Source: Arthrobacter sp. SLBN-83
GTDB lineage: Bacteria; Actinomycetota; Actinomycetes; Actinomycetales; Micrococcaceae
DNA: 64,000 bases
Assembly: GCF_006715285.1 (NCBI RefSeq)
Contig: NZ_VFMX01000001.1
Location: 1,612,001-1,676,000, forward strand
Reading direction: 5' to 3'
Shown: positions 35,218 through 45,500 of the stretch, one piece after another
How the letters are laid out: each line of letters starts with the position of its first letter
How positions within the stretch are numbered: the stretch's first letter is position 1
Program-made: the position numbers and the translations under genes
Notes under the pieces: generated by a model
What the model was told of the DNA's origin: nothing
Databases searched by the model: none
What the model saw: only the letters and a program-made list of their open reading frames with translations

Positions 35218-35330
35218 GATGTTTCCTTGGGTATCGGCCTGCCCGGATTGGGGCAGGGGTGTTTTGGGTGTGCGGGATCGCGGCGCCGGCAACGGCTGCC
35301 GGTGCCCGGGCTGGTGAAGTGGATGGGCGG

Positions 35331-36389
35331 TTAGGCGCGCGGTCCGTTACACCCGCAGGTCCTCCCTATGTGGATGCGGTGCGGACAAATCAAAGAGCTG
35401 TAGGTGTTGGAAGGGGCTTCGATCCTGCGCAGCAGCATGGCAAATGCCTCCTGGGCCATCTCCTGCTGCGGCTGGACGATGCTCGTCAGGTTGATCAACC
35501 CGGAGCGGCTGTGGGCCAGCCCGTCGCACCCTGCGACCGCCACGTCCTCAGGAATCCGCAGGCCGCGGTCAAGCGCGTATTCCATTACGCCGATGGCGAG
35601 TTCATCACTGCCGCAGACCACGGCGCGTGGCGGGCTGGGCGAGGAAAACAGCCGTTCAGCTGCCAGCCGGCCACCTTCGTTGTTGACGCGCGTGCTGATC
35701 TTCCACTCGCCGCTGATGCTGACGCCGGCAGCGGCCGCGGTGCGGACAAAGGCCTGTTCGCGTGTAAGGGACGCGGTGGAGAAGCGCGGTCCCACCACCG
35801 TGGCTATGTCCCGGTAAGCGTGGCCCAGCATGTGTTCCATCAGCAGGGTTGCCGCCGCGTCGTCATCAATGCCGACGAAGTCGCCTTGCAGGAAGTCCGC
35901 CCTTCGCGACAGGCAAACGTAGGGGATCCGCGCGGTACGCAGGGTACGCAGGGCGGTGGCGTCCTCCCGCAGGGCGGCGGCCAGGATGACACCGTCCACG
36001 TTGCGGTTCGCGAGCGTGGCGGTGACTTGTGCGAGCGTGGCCGCATCGTCCTGCGTCGTTGCCACAAACACTTCGTAGCCGGAGTCGGCGGCAGCGGAGA
36101 TAATGCCCTGGGCCCACTGGGGATACATCGGGTTGATGATGTTGGGCAGGATCAGCCCAATGACGCGGGTCCGCAGCGGATCGGGGGATGAAGACGACTT
36201 ACGGGGCCTGAAGCCCAGCTCGTTCGCGACGCCGATGATGCGGCGCCGGGTTTCGACTGACACACCACCCTTACCGTTCAGCGCGTAGGACACCGTGGCA
36301 GGGGAAACGCCTGCTGCGCGGGCAACGGCCGCGGCCGAAACCGTTGCGGGGCGGGGGCCGGACGTTCTGCTGACTTTATGGCCGCTCAC
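35331..36389 (-). CDS. LacI-family regulator of the BKACE/SDR cluster
   Basis: About 352 residues. HTH TVSAAAVARAAGVSPATVSYALNGKGGVS and an effector domain from IGLILPNIINPMYPQWAQGI to VAGCDGLAHSRSGLINLTSIVQPQ. The tail CPHRIHIGRTCGCNGP has three clustered cysteines, unusual for the family. I take GTG at 36389, because AGAGGGGG precedes it by six bases; ATG at 36407 and TTG at 36440 lack such a site. It is upstream of, and cooriented with, the SDR and BKACE genes. Confidence 0.85.
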   Translation of the reverse strand: MSGHKVSRTSGPRPATVSAAAVARAAGVSPATVSYALNGKGGVSVETRRRIIGVANELGFRPRKSSSSPDPLRTRVIGLILPNIINPMYPQWAQGIISAAADSGYEVFVATTQDDAATLAQVTATLANRNVDGVILAAALREDATALRTLRTARIPYVCLSRRADFLQGDFVGIDDDAAATLLMEHMLGHAYRDIATVVGPRFSTASLTREQAFVRTAAAAGVSISGEWKISTRVNNEGGRLAAERLFSSPSPPRAVVCGSDELAIGVMEYALDRGLRIPEDVAVAGCDGLAHSRSGLINLTSIVQPQQEMAQEAFAMLLRRIEAPSNTYSSLICPHRIHIGRTCGCNGPRA

Positions 36390-36455
36390 CGTCTGCCCCC
36401 TCTCCATTGACGTGCATTCACGGTGTTCTTGTGACGTCAATTACAGTAGGAGCGC

Positions 36456-36480
36456 GCTTGACCGTTAAGCAACGTTAAGT
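36456..36480. promoter_or_regulatory. Candidate LacI operators upstream of the regulator gene
   Basis: GCTTGACCGTTAAGC at 36456-36470 is close to palindromic, followed immediately by AACGTTAAGT, which repeats the CGTTAAG half-site. Position fits an autoregulatory LacI operator. Confidence 0.5.
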
Positions 36481-36500
36481 GCTGCGGGGGTACTTCCGCT

Positions 36501-36548
36501 GGAAGGTACGACGACGGCGGTGTGGTGAGTGCCGTCGTCGTACCTTCC
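36501..36548. repeat. Dispersed palindromic repeat, copy E (best preserved)
   Basis: Perfect 18-bp arms GGAAGGTACGACGACGGC at 36501-36518 and GCCGTCGTCGTACCTTCC at 36531-36548, centre GGTGTGGTGAGT. It ends 22 bp after the alpha/beta hydrolase stop (leftward gene). Confidence 0.85.
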
Positions 36549-36570
36549 GTATGAGGTGCTTAAGCGACCG

Positions 36571-37515
36571 TCAGCTGCCGGCCACCCGCTGGATGAACTC
36601 GACCGTCTCGCGCTCGGTTTTAGCGCGGGTGGTGGGTTCGTTGTGCACTTCGTGCCGGACGCCGGGGAAGACGCGGGTGCGGACGTCCGCGTGGCCCGAA
36701 TCAGCCAGGCGGTTGGCCACGTGGTAGGCGCCTTCGCCGTAGTTGGTGACGGGGTCCTGATCGCCGGCGAGGATCAGGACGGGGAGCTCGGCGGGGAGCT
36801 GTTTGTACCAGTCGTCGGAGGTGACCTGGTCGTAGAGGTCCACGAAGCCCTGCAGGAAGCGGGCGCTGAGCGGGGCGCCGAAGTTGTTGAAGGGGTCCCG
36901 TCCGTGGTCGGTGACGACGTCCGCGTCGAGGGCCACCCATGCGGTGGGGCCGGCACCTTCACCGAAGCGGCCCAGGAAGCCGTCGAACAGCTGGGCCACC
37001 AGTTCCTGAGGCGCCGGTTCCGCGCCGCGCTCGCCGGAGGCAAGCCGCGCCAGCTCGGGGCGGTCGATCAGCTTCTCGATGCCGCGCATCTGGGCGGCAA
37101 TGCCACAGAGGATCAGGCCGGACAGCTGGGTCCGCGAGTCCACGGCCATGCCGCGGGCGATCATGGAGCCCCAGCTGTGGCCGAACACCACGTAGGGAAG
37201 CTGGGGGAGTGCCGCCCTGGCCTTGGCCTGGAGGGTGACCTCGTCTGCGACCACCACGCTGGCGGCGTCCTCGCCGGCGTCGCCCCAGGTGCCCTGCTGC
37301 ATGGCGGTTCGCCCGTGGCCGGAGTGGTCGCCCGCCACCACGATGAAGCCGGCGTCCACCAGGGTGGAGATGAGGTGGAGGTAGCGGCGGGAGTGCTCGC
37401 CGAGCCCGTGGATCAGCTGCACGATGGCCTTGGGCTGCCCGATGGGTTCGTATACCCATGCCTGGATGGTGTCGCGGCCGTTGGCGGACGTGAACTCGAT
37501 TTCCTGCAGTGACAT
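36571..37515 (-). CDS. Alpha/beta hydrolase, monoacylglycerol-lipase-like
   Basis: 314 residues. QLIHGLGEHSRRY (oxyanion region), nucleophile elbow VFGHSWGSM, acid loop ILAGDQDPV and catalytic His in GVRHEVHNE, the arrangement of lysophospholipase/monoacylglycerol lipase-like hydrolases. No signal peptide. It may hydrolyse monoacylglycerols or other esters in the cytoplasm. It is transcribed alone leftward and its 3' end is followed by palindromic repeat E. Confidence 0.85.
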   Translation of the reverse strand: MSLQEIEFTSANGRDTIQAWVYEPIGQPKAIVQLIHGLGEHSRRYLHLISTLVDAGFIVVAGDHSGHGRTAMQQGTWGDAGEDAASVVVADEVTLQAKARAALPQLPYVVFGHSWGSMIARGMAVDSRTQLSGLILCGIAAQMRGIEKLIDRPELARLASGERGAEPAPQELVAQLFDGFLGRFGEGAGPTAWVALDADVVTDHGRDPFNNFGAPLSARFLQGFVDLYDQVTSDDWYKQLPAELPVLILAGDQDPVTNYGEGAYHVANRLADSGHADVRTRVFPGVRHEVHNEPTTRAKTERETVEFIQRVAGS

Positions 37516-37688
37516 GTTTTCCTCCCGTGCCGGCGCCGTCGCTGGCTCGTGGTGAGCCTAACGTCTTGGTGGACGGCGCCGTCAAGGTTGTCTTTGGATG
37601 CGGCGCCGGGCCGTGGGACATGTTGGTTCATGCTTTGTCTTAGCGCCTAGTCTGAACATCAGCCACGTCCCGGATTCTGGAGGAAGCC

Positions 37689-38777
37689 ATGCCGCAGCCC
37701 GACCGTCCTTTGCGCAAGCTGGGATTCCTCACCATTGGGCTGTTTGACCCACTTGATCCAGCTGCCGGGCATGAGTCGACGCTGCAGATCATTGAGCTGG
37801 GGGAGCGGCTGGGATTCGACAGTGCCTGGCTGCGCCACCGGCATCTGCAGTTCGGCATCTCCTCGCCCGTGGCGGTGATGGCTGCCGCCAGCCAGAGGAC
37901 TTCGCGCATTGAGCTGGGAACTGCCGTGACGCCCCTAGGCTGGGAGAACCCGCTGCGCCTGGCGGAGGACCTGGCCACCGTGGACCTGCTGGCCGGCGGG
38001 CGGGTCAATCCCGGGGTGAGCGTGGGCGAACCGATGCAGTACGACACCGTGAAGCACGAGCTGTATCCCGATACCGCGGACGTGGAGGATTTCAGCTACG
38101 CCCGGGTGGAGCGGTTCGCGCGGCTGGTTGCCGGCGAGCCGGTGCGGGAGTTCTCCGGCAAGCAGGGCGTGGTGGGGGAGTTCTCCAACCGGGTGGAGCC
38201 GCATTCGCCTGGGCTGCGAGACCGGCTGTGGTACGGGGCCGGCAGTACGAAGTCAGCGGTGTGGGCTGGTTCGAATGGGTTTAACCTGCTGTCCAGCAGC
38301 GTGATCTATCCGGACAAGGACCAGGAGCCGGACTTTGCACTGGTCCAGCAGTCGCAGATCCGGGCGTTCCGGGAGGCTGCTGCGGCGGCGGGGCATTCTC
38401 AGGCGCGGGTTTCGCAGGGGCTGGTGGTGATTCCCACCGACTCGGCGTCGCCGGTACAGCGGGAGAAGTACACGCGGTATGTGGACGAACGGACTCCGCG
38501 CACCGCTGCCCCGCAGGGGCCGCGGGGAATGATGTTCGCGCGCGACCTGATCGGGACCAGCGAGGAGATCGCCGAGCAGCTGTATGCGCACGCGGGCTTT
38601 CAGGAGGTGGACGAGGTGGCGTTCGCGCTGCCCTTCAGCTTCGAACACGAGGACTACGTCCAGATCCTGACTGACATCGCGGGCAAGCTGGGGCCGGCTC
38701 TGGGCTGGGTGCCTGCGAGAGCCGACCAGCCAACGCCAAAGTCGCAGGGGCGCTGTCGTCTTGAACGCGACCTGTAG
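37689..38777 (+). CDS. LLM-class flavin-dependent oxidoreductase
   Basis: 362 residues of the luciferase-like family: LGFLTIGLFDPLDPAAGHEST, ERLGFDSAWLRHRHLQFG, ELGTAVTPLGWENPLRLAEDLATVDLLAGGRV. Preceded by GGAGGAAGCC before the ATG. Cofactor (FMN or F420) is not clear. The last roughly 20 residues (RADQPTPKSQGRCRLERDL) look unlike a normal family end, which finishes near LGPALGW. The stop may therefore have been displaced at the left edge of the GC-poorer segment that begins here. Confidence 0.85.
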   Translation: MPQPDRPLRKLGFLTIGLFDPLDPAAGHESTLQIIELGERLGFDSAWLRHRHLQFGISSPVAVMAAASQRTSRIELGTAVTPLGWENPLRLAEDLATVDLLAGGRVNPGVSVGEPMQYDTVKHELYPDTADVEDFSYARVERFARLVAGEPVREFSGKQGVVGEFSNRVEPHSPGLRDRLWYGAGSTKSAVWAGSNGFNLLSSSVIYPDKDQEPDFALVQQSQIRAFREAAAAAGHSQARVSQGLVVIPTDSASPVQREKYTRYVDERTPRTAAPQGPRGMMFARDLIGTSEEIAEQLYAHAGFQEVDEVAFALPFSFEHEDYVQILTDIAGKLGPALGWVPARADQPTPKSQGRCRLERDL

Positions 38778-39079
38778 GAATGTGTCAATCATCAGACCCA
38801 GGAGACGTACGCCGGCCATCCGTTGGTTGAGGTCCGGTCAAAGCGTGGAGCCGGGCGCGGGACGAGCAAATCACTGCTGGCTGTCGGCGAGGCTTGAGCA
38901 CGGCCAATGCGGTCCAGTTTGCGGCTCCTGCCGCGAAATCAAGTGACTGGGGCAGCCAGTCCAGCGACGTCGGTTGTTCCTTTCGAGGACTACTTCACGT
39001 CTTCAAGCAAATCAATCACCCAAAATCTAAAGACCGCCGGTGACAATATCGGCAATGCCCATAGCTCAGCCCGAACATC
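38778..39079. other. 302-bp gap at the left edge of the GC-poorer segment
   Basis: I see no credible gene, tRNA, integrase fragment or clear repeat here. Base composition shifts from GC-rich to more AT-rich around 38960-39060. Confidence 0.5.
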
Positions 39080-40429
39080 TCAGTCTGAGATCGGGAAGTA
39101 GCGGGTGCCTCGCCCGGAGCCTGTTCGAGATAATTGCCCGGCATCCACCAGGTCCTCAAAAAGACGCCTTATCGTTCGTTCCTGGTCGATCTTAGTTACT
39201 TGGCGCGCCTCAGTGTTATTGATTGACCCCTTCCGCTTTGCTGCCTCCATGATCGCTTGCGCAGGGCTTGCTAACGGTTCGTGAGAGATGGTCACGCGAA
39301 CTCGGTCCGAGAGCTCCTCAATAACGGGATAACTGAGAAGCAGCTGTTCCATTGCCTTGAAGGCTGTATTGAGCCCTTCTCCAATGTCCATATTCGGTGG
39401 TTCGGGAAACTTGTTAACAATTCTTTGAATAAGAGGGTTCCGCGCGGACCTTTCATCCAGAATGTTCTGAACGGTTACGTGTCCGTGGAGGCGTCCAGGG
39501 CTGTCGATCTCGATTCGGTTGTCAAAGATCCGAACGTGGACGTAATCGCGCATACCGTAATCGCGGTGTAGGAAAGCATTGACGAGAATTTCGTGGAGAG
39601 CCTTGGACGGATACTCAACCGTTGTGAAGCCGCTGGAGTCAAGACGTGGAATCGTTGCAACGATTTCTTCTACTCGCCTCTTGGTCGTTTCGATTAGGGC
39701 TGTAACAGGACCCTCGATGGTCTCAGGCAAGCCGTCAAGATGATCTCGATCCTCCTGGCCCGATGTTTTATACCTGTAGAGTTTCACTCCGGAGTTCGGC
39801 AAATATGCCTGAGGAAGATCCGAAAATACGAGCGTTCCTGCGACTATGCCGCAATCGTTGACTACGAGGCGGTTCTTTTTCAAGAAATCTGAAGGTTCCG
39901 TAAAGACCGTGCCCTCCAGCATGAAGGTGAGCATGGTGGTCGAGTTCTCAAGCTCTTCCAAAGTGGCGTCAGTCTTAGTCGCTTCGTAATTGGAGTCACC
40001 CTTGGAACGCTTTAAGGCCTCAAGGCGCTCTCCTACCACCTGATGATTCTGGGCACCAATTCGTTGGTATGCCAAGTCAGCTTCTGTGTAGACGACATTT
40101 GGGTGCCGATCTATGTAGAACATAATAGCCACTCCATCTTTGGAGGAAGGCTTGATGTATTCAACTGTATAAAATTCTTGTCGCATGACTCTGGCGGCGA
40201 GGGAGGTGATGTCGTTGGTGGACTCGATGGATTCGAATGGCATCCATGTGCCATCGTCCTCCACTCCGATGAGAAGTTCACCGCCATCGGCATTAGCTAA
40301 AGAAGAAAAGGACTGCGCTACCTTTGCAGGCTTTATAGATCGACTCTTACGATCAAAGAACTGTGATTCGTCTCGGGTGCTGTGGTGCTTGACTTCTTCG
40401 TCCGTTGCAGTCCTTGTTTCGTAGCTCAT
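39080..40429 (-). CDS. AlbA_2/HATPase_c_4 ATP-binding protein (COG2865-like)
   Basis: 449 residues. AlbA_2 (Schlafen-like) domain at about 15-125: ESQFFDRKSRSIKPAKVAQSFSSLANADGG, GELLIGVEDDG. A GHKL-type ATP-binding segment at about 270-380: ALHEILVNAFLHRDYG, VRIFDNRIEIDSPGRL, RNPLIQRIVNKF and GEGLNTAFKAM. A C-terminal winged-helix region follows. Proteins of this architecture are annotated as putative transcriptional regulators or RecG-like helicases and occur in phage-defence neighbourhoods. It is divergent from the SIR2-domain gene (398 bp apart) and shares its less GC-biased codon use, so acquisition together is likely. A direct defence role is not demonstrated. Confidence 0.85.
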   Translation of the reverse strand: MSYETRTATDEEVKHHSTRDESQFFDRKSRSIKPAKVAQSFSSLANADGGELLIGVEDDGTWMPFESIESTNDITSLAARVMRQEFYTVEYIKPSSKDGVAIMFYIDRHPNVVYTEADLAYQRIGAQNHQVVGERLEALKRSKGDSNYEATKTDATLEELENSTTMLTFMLEGTVFTEPSDFLKKNRLVVNDCGIVAGTLVFSDLPQAYLPNSGVKLYRYKTSGQEDRDHLDGLPETIEGPVTALIETTKRRVEEIVATIPRLDSSGFTTVEYPSKALHEILVNAFLHRDYGMRDYVHVRIFDNRIEIDSPGRLHGHVTVQNILDERSARNPLIQRIVNKFPEPPNMDIGEGLNTAFKAMEQLLLSYPVIEELSDRVRVTISHEPLASPAQAIMEAAKRKGSINNTEARQVTKIDQERTIRRLFEDLVDAGQLSRTGSGRGTRYFPISD

Positions 40430-40827
40430 GGCATTACTCTATGCGAAAGACGGAAGTTGTCCGATTAAGTATTCATTCGGACGTCGAAGATGGACGTCAA
40501 GAGTCGACGGTCGATCTAGATATTCAAGGTTGAGCGGCTGATCCATCCCCAATGCATCTTGCGTCTGGAGTCAACGTACTCACTAGGTGCTTGGGAGACT
40601 GCAGAGACGGAATCCAGCGCGCGCTTCAGATTTGATCCCTGTCCCGGATCTCGGCTGAAGACGATACCACCGCCAGTCTCATCACATCAGTTGTCCGACA
40701 CGTCGAAAGCGGTTGAGACTATGACTGCGTTTAGGTGGCCAGTTCGCCGCGTGCCAGCACACTCTGCCGGCTAGAGAGAGCGAGTCGCTATTCGACCGCC
40801 CCGCATTGTCTGCACTACTTTGAGCAG
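40430..40827. promoter_or_regulatory. 398-bp divergent region between the AlbA_2 and SIR2 genes
   Basis: No convincing ORF. Contains a short inverted repeat GTCCGA-N12-TCGGAC (40459-40482) close to the AlbA_2 start, and two GGACGTC direct repeats just beyond. These could be regulatory sites for either gene. Confidence 0.4.
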
Positions 40828-42249
40828 ATGACAAGCATTCCTTCGCATCGACCTCTCTACGTCCTTGGGGCTGGTTTCTCGAAGGCTATTAGCGCGAAAA
40901 TGCCGGTCACGGATGAGCTCGGCGAAGCGCTAAGGGAGCGCCTCTCCAAGGACGTCGTTTTCGATCTGCGTCCAGGTCAGACTTTCGAGGACTGGCTCAC
41001 ACTCCAAGTCACTTCTCTCCCGTTTCTGGAAGGTTTTGAGAACTCAAGGCGCGGCGCGGAAGCTGCTCGAGTCGTGGCTGAGATTGCCAGCGTACTCGAT
41101 GAGAAGGTCGCGGAGGCATGTGCGAACGACAGTCCAATTTGGCTACGTCAACTGGTCGCTCTTTGGCACGCAGAACGAGCGGTGATTCTCACCTTTAACT
41201 ACGACACCCTTCTTGAGCGTGCCGTAAACGGAAGTCCACCGACAACCACGTCGCCCGAGGGGCATGTTCAGTACATACTTGGTGACCACGTCGTGTTCCC
41301 TGCCCCGCCGGCGCCTCAGGCACAATTCATGGGTGATTCAGGAGCAGGCCATACCGACAAGTCTTTCGAGGTGCTCAAGCTGCACGGATCGCTTGGGTGG
41401 TACTGGGCAGCAGGTGATAGTAGCGGGTCGACACTCATTCGAGTACGAGACAAGCACGTGTTCGGGTCACCTATGCCCTTGGCCTCCGAGATTGATTTCT
41501 CGGGAGCTACTAACCTTGACCGTTACCTAATTCCCCCCGTCACTAGCAAGGACGGCTATTACGGCTCCTATCTAGCCAACACCCTCTGGCGCAAAGCCCG
41601 ATCTCTCGTCGCTTCGGCCTCTGCGCTTACGCTCGTAGGCTATTCGCTGCCCCCAGAAGACAGGGTGGCAAGTCAACTCATTGCCCAAGTCCGCAGCGAC
41701 ATCCCGGTTTGGGTGGTGGATAGGGACTCTGGCTCAACCTCACCTCCAACTCACGTACTTGGAAACCTCGCGCGATTAGGCCTCACAGCCTCGACGGCAG
41801 CCTCCGGACCAGAATGCGTCCCTGAGTTCGTGGCGGGCAAGCTCGCGGCAGCATTTGAGGAGCTACCGAAGGCCTCAGCTTTCGGCGGCGTTAACGCAAC
41901 AGCGGATGTTGTGGTGGCAATCTCCAAGGGTTGGTCAGGTTCCGGCTCACTTTACGTCCTGGCGTGGAACACGGGGGAGCATTGCTTCGAGGCGCACGGC
42001 CTTGACTCGAACTTCATACGCGGTTCTTCGGCTCCGTACCGTGAAGTCGTCATGAGCTCGATGCCACCGGGGACCAAGAGACTCGAGGATTTTGTAACTG
42101 CCGAGCGATTAATGAGGCATACAGCTGGAGGAGAACCGTTCGTCTTCAAACACCCCCATTCGGGGAGATTGGCAGTCGGTATTGGTTTAGAACGCCTAGT
42201 GGTGGAGGGTTGGGAGTTGCTGGAGCTGAAATGGGCGCCATACTCCTAA
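40828..42249 (+). CDS. SIR2-domain protein with unrecognised C-terminal domain
   Basis: 473 residues. SIR2-like NADase/deacylase fold: nucleotide loop VLGAGFSKAIS (residues 12-22), FNYDTLLER (123-131) with the conserved Asn/Asp, KLHGSLGWYW with the catalytic His (about 186), and a late LTLVGYSLPPEDRVASQLI strand-helix. These are the features of stand-alone SIR2 domains that degrade NAD+ in several anti-phage systems (such as Thoeris, DSR). Residues about 350-473 form a separate beta-rich domain I do not recognise, perhaps the sensor. Start at ATG 40828; upstream in-frame ATG at 40735 gives a non-homologous extension. Shine-Dalgarno is weak. Its function in defence is inferred. Confidence 0.82.
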   Translation: MTSIPSHRPLYVLGAGFSKAISAKMPVTDELGEALRERLSKDVVFDLRPGQTFEDWLTLQVTSLPFLEGFENSRRGAEAARVVAEIASVLDEKVAEACANDSPIWLRQLVALWHAERAVILTFNYDTLLERAVNGSPPTTTSPEGHVQYILGDHVVFPAPPAPQAQFMGDSGAGHTDKSFEVLKLHGSLGWYWAAGDSSGSTLIRVRDKHVFGSPMPLASEIDFSGATNLDRYLIPPVTSKDGYYGSYLANTLWRKARSLVASASALTLVGYSLPPEDRVASQLIAQVRSDIPVWVVDRDSGSTSPPTHVLGNLARLGLTASTAASGPECVPEFVAGKLAAAFEELPKASAFGGVNATADVVVAISKGWSGSGSLYVLAWNTGEHCFEAHGLDSNFIRGSSAPYREVVMSSMPPGTKRLEDFVTAERLMRHTAGGEPFVFKHPHSGRLAVGIGLERLVVEGWELLELKWAPYS

Positions 42250-42539
42250 ATCTGGGAAAGCTCGAAGCTTGCTAGGTCAATTTACTAAGATTGAACAGCA
42301 ATGGACGCTGGGGGTCGCGATTGCGCGCCTTGAGAGGGTTATTCCAGACACGCGCACATGGTGAGCTGGAAGTTGTGATCTGAGGATGACCTGTTTCCCG
42401 GGCCGCCGACGGTCTCGGCGGGCGTCCGCCTGCACAGGGTTGGTGAAGAACAACCGGTCCGGGCCTCGAAACGTGCGCCGCCGCCGTAGCATCCGGACAC
42501 ACAGCGCAACGCGGGCGCCCCCGCCCGTAACCTGTTTAA
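42250..42539. other. 290-bp region between SIR2 gene and metH
   Basis: Composition returns from AT-rich to GC-rich near 42370. It must contain the metH promoter. I looked for cobalamin, SAM or SAH riboswitch signatures upstream of metH and did not find one. No ORF is supported. Confidence 0.5.
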
Positions 42540-45500
42540 ATGCCTCGTTTTGCACTGGACGTCGAGTCCGTTCCCCGCCCCGCCCGTTCGCAGGAACTCC
42601 TGGACGCCGTGAACCACCGGGTGGTCATCGCCGACGGCGCCATGGGCACCATGCTCCAAGGCCGCGACCTCCAGCTGGACACGGACTTCCAGAACCTCGA
42701 GGGCTGCAACGAGATCCTCAACGACACGCGCCCCGACGTCATCGCGGACATCCACGGCGCGTACTTCGCCACCGGCATCGACGCCGTGGAAACCAACACC
42801 TTCGGCGCCAACTGGTCCAACCTCTCGGACTACGGCATCGACGACCGCATCGAGGAGCTCGCCCTCAAGGGCGCCAAAATCGCCCGCGAACGTGCCGAGG
42901 CTGCAGAGGAAACAGACGGCCGCATGCGCTGGGTCCTCGGCTCCATGGGCCCCGGCACCAAGCTCCCCAGCCTGGGCCACACCAGCTACGACTGGCTCAA
43001 GCAGACCTTCGCCCTCCAGGCCGAGGGCCTCATCGACGGTGGCGCGGACGCGTTCCTCATCGAAACCAGCCAGGACCTCCTGCAGACCAAAGCCGCGGTC
43101 AACGGCTGCAAGCAGGCCATCGTCTCCAAGGGCGTCCGCCTCCCCATCTTCGTCGAAGTAACGGTCGAGACCACCGGCACCATGCTCATGGGCTCCGAAA
43201 TCGGCGCCGCGCTCACCGCCCTGGAACCGCTCGGCGTCGACGCCATCGGCCTGAACTGCGCCACCGGCCCGGACGAGATGAGCGAGCACCTCCGGCACCT
43301 GTCCAAGCAGTCCTCCGTCGCCATCGCCTGCATGCCCAACGCCGGCCTGCCCGTCCTCGGTGCCAACGGCGCGCACTACCCGCTTTCACCCGCCGAACTC
43401 GCCACCGCCCACGAACAGTTCGTGCGCGAATTCGGCCTGGGCCTGGTGGGCGGCTGCTGCGGTACGACGCCGGAGCACATGGCCGCCGTCGTCGAACGTC
43501 TGGCGCACTTCCGCAACAAAGCCGTGGAGACAAAGCCAAACAACGCACCGGCAAGAATCCCCGAAGAGCGTGAAGCCGGCGTCGCCTCCCTCTACCAGCA
43601 CGTGAACTTCGACCAGGAGTCCGCCTACCTGGCCATCGGTGAGCGCACCAACGCCAACGGCTCCAAGGCCTTCCGCCAGGCCATGCTCGAAGAACGCTGG
43701 GACGACTGCGTGGACATCGCCCGCGAACAGATCCGCGTCGGCGCGCACCTGCTGGATGTCTGCGTGGACTACGTGGGCCGCGACGGCGTGGCGGACGTCA
43801 AGGAGATCGTCTCCCGCTTCGCCTCCGCCTCCACCCTCCCGCTGGTCATCGACTCCACCGAACCGCCCGTCCTCAAAGCAGGCCTGGAACTCATCGGCGG
43901 TCGCCCCGTGGTCAACTCCGTCAACTACGAGGACGGCGACGGCCCCAACAGCCGCTTCGCCCGCATCATGCCGCTGGTCAAGGAACACGGCACCGCCGTC
44001 ATCGCCCTGACCATCGACGAACACGGCCAGGCCCGCACCACCGAAGGCAAGGTGGCCATCGCCTCCCGCCTCGTCGACGCCTTGGTGGGCGAGTGGGGCA
44101 TGCGCGTCGAGGACATCATCGTCGACTGCCTCACCTTCCCCGTCGCCACCGGCCAGGAGGAAACCCGCCGCGACGGCATCGAAACCATCGAAGCCATCCG
44201 CCAGATCACCGCGAAGTACCCGGGCATCAACACCACCCTCGGCGTCTCCAACGTCTCCTTCGGCCTCAACCCGGCCGCGCGCATCGTGCTGAACTCCGTG
44301 TTCCTGCACGAAGCCGTCCAGGCCGGCCTGACCAGCGGCATCATCGACGCCGCCAAGATCGTGCCGCTCGCCTCCCTCCCGGAGGAACAGCGCAAGGTGG
44401 CCCTGGACCTGGTCTGGGACCGCCGCGAATACGACGCCGACGGCAACACCACCTACGATCCCCTCGCCCGCATGCTCGACATGTTCGCCGGCGTCGACAC
44501 CGCGGCCCTCAAGGACCAGCGCGCCGCAGAACTCGCCGCACTGCCCACCGGCGCCCGCCTGGAACGGCGCATCATCGACGGCGAAGGCAAGGGCCTCGAG
44601 GAGGACCTGGACCTCGCCCGCAGCGAAGGCATGACCCCGCTCGGCATCATCAACGACCACCTGCTCGAAGGCATGAAGGTGGTGGGCGAACGCTTCGGCG
44701 CCGGCGAAATGCAGCTGCCGTTCGTGCTGCAGTCCGCCGAGGTCATGAAGAACGCCGTCGCACTGCTGGAGCCGCACATGGAGAAGTCTGACTCCTCCGG
44801 CAAGGGCACCATGGTGATCGCCACCGTGCGCGGCGACGTGCACGACATCGGCAAGAACCTGGTGGACATCATCCTCACCAACAACGGCTACAAGGTGGTC
44901 AACATCGGCATCAAGCAGGGCATCGCCGAGATCATCGCCGCCGCGGAGGAACACAACGCCGACGTGATCGGCATGTCCGGGCTGCTGGTGAAGTCCACCG
45001 TGGTGATGAAGGAGAACCTCGCGGAGCTGCAGTCCCGCGGCCTGGCCAAGAAGTGGCCGGTCATCCTGGGCGGCGCCGCCCTCACCCGCGCCTACGTGGA
45101 GCAGGACCTGGCTGAGCAGTTCGACGGCGTGGTCCGCTACGCCAAGGACGCCTTCGAGGGCCTCTCCCTCATGGAACCCCTGGTGCGCCTGGCCCGCGGC
45201 GAATCACCGGACGACGTCGGCCTGCCGCCCTTGAAGAAGCGCATCCACAAGGGCGGGGCGAAGTTCACGGTGACTGAGCCGGAAGCCATGCCCGGCCGCT
45301 CCGACGTCGCCACCGACAACCCCGTGCCCGTGCCGCCGTTCTGGGGCACCCGCATTGTCCGCGGCGTCTCGCTCCACGACTACTCCGCGTTCCTCGACGA
45401 GCGCGCCACCTTCATGGGCCAATGGGGCCTCAAGCCCGGCCGCGGCGAAGACGGCGCCTCCTATGAGGAGCTCGTGGAACGCGAGGGCCGCCCGCGCCTG

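Noticed and set aside
40559..40774. 71-residue ORF in the AlbA_2-SIR2 gap
   Set aside because: No Shine-Dalgarno and protein-like composition is absent; more likely regulatory DNA.
42250..42539. Possible cobalamin, SAM or SAH riboswitch upstream of metH
   Set aside because: No conserved riboswitch boxes or pseudoknot-like pairings could be recognised by eye.
43386..44954. 522-residue leftward open frame inside metH
   Set aside because: Asp/Val/Ala/Gly-rich antisense of metH, without signals.
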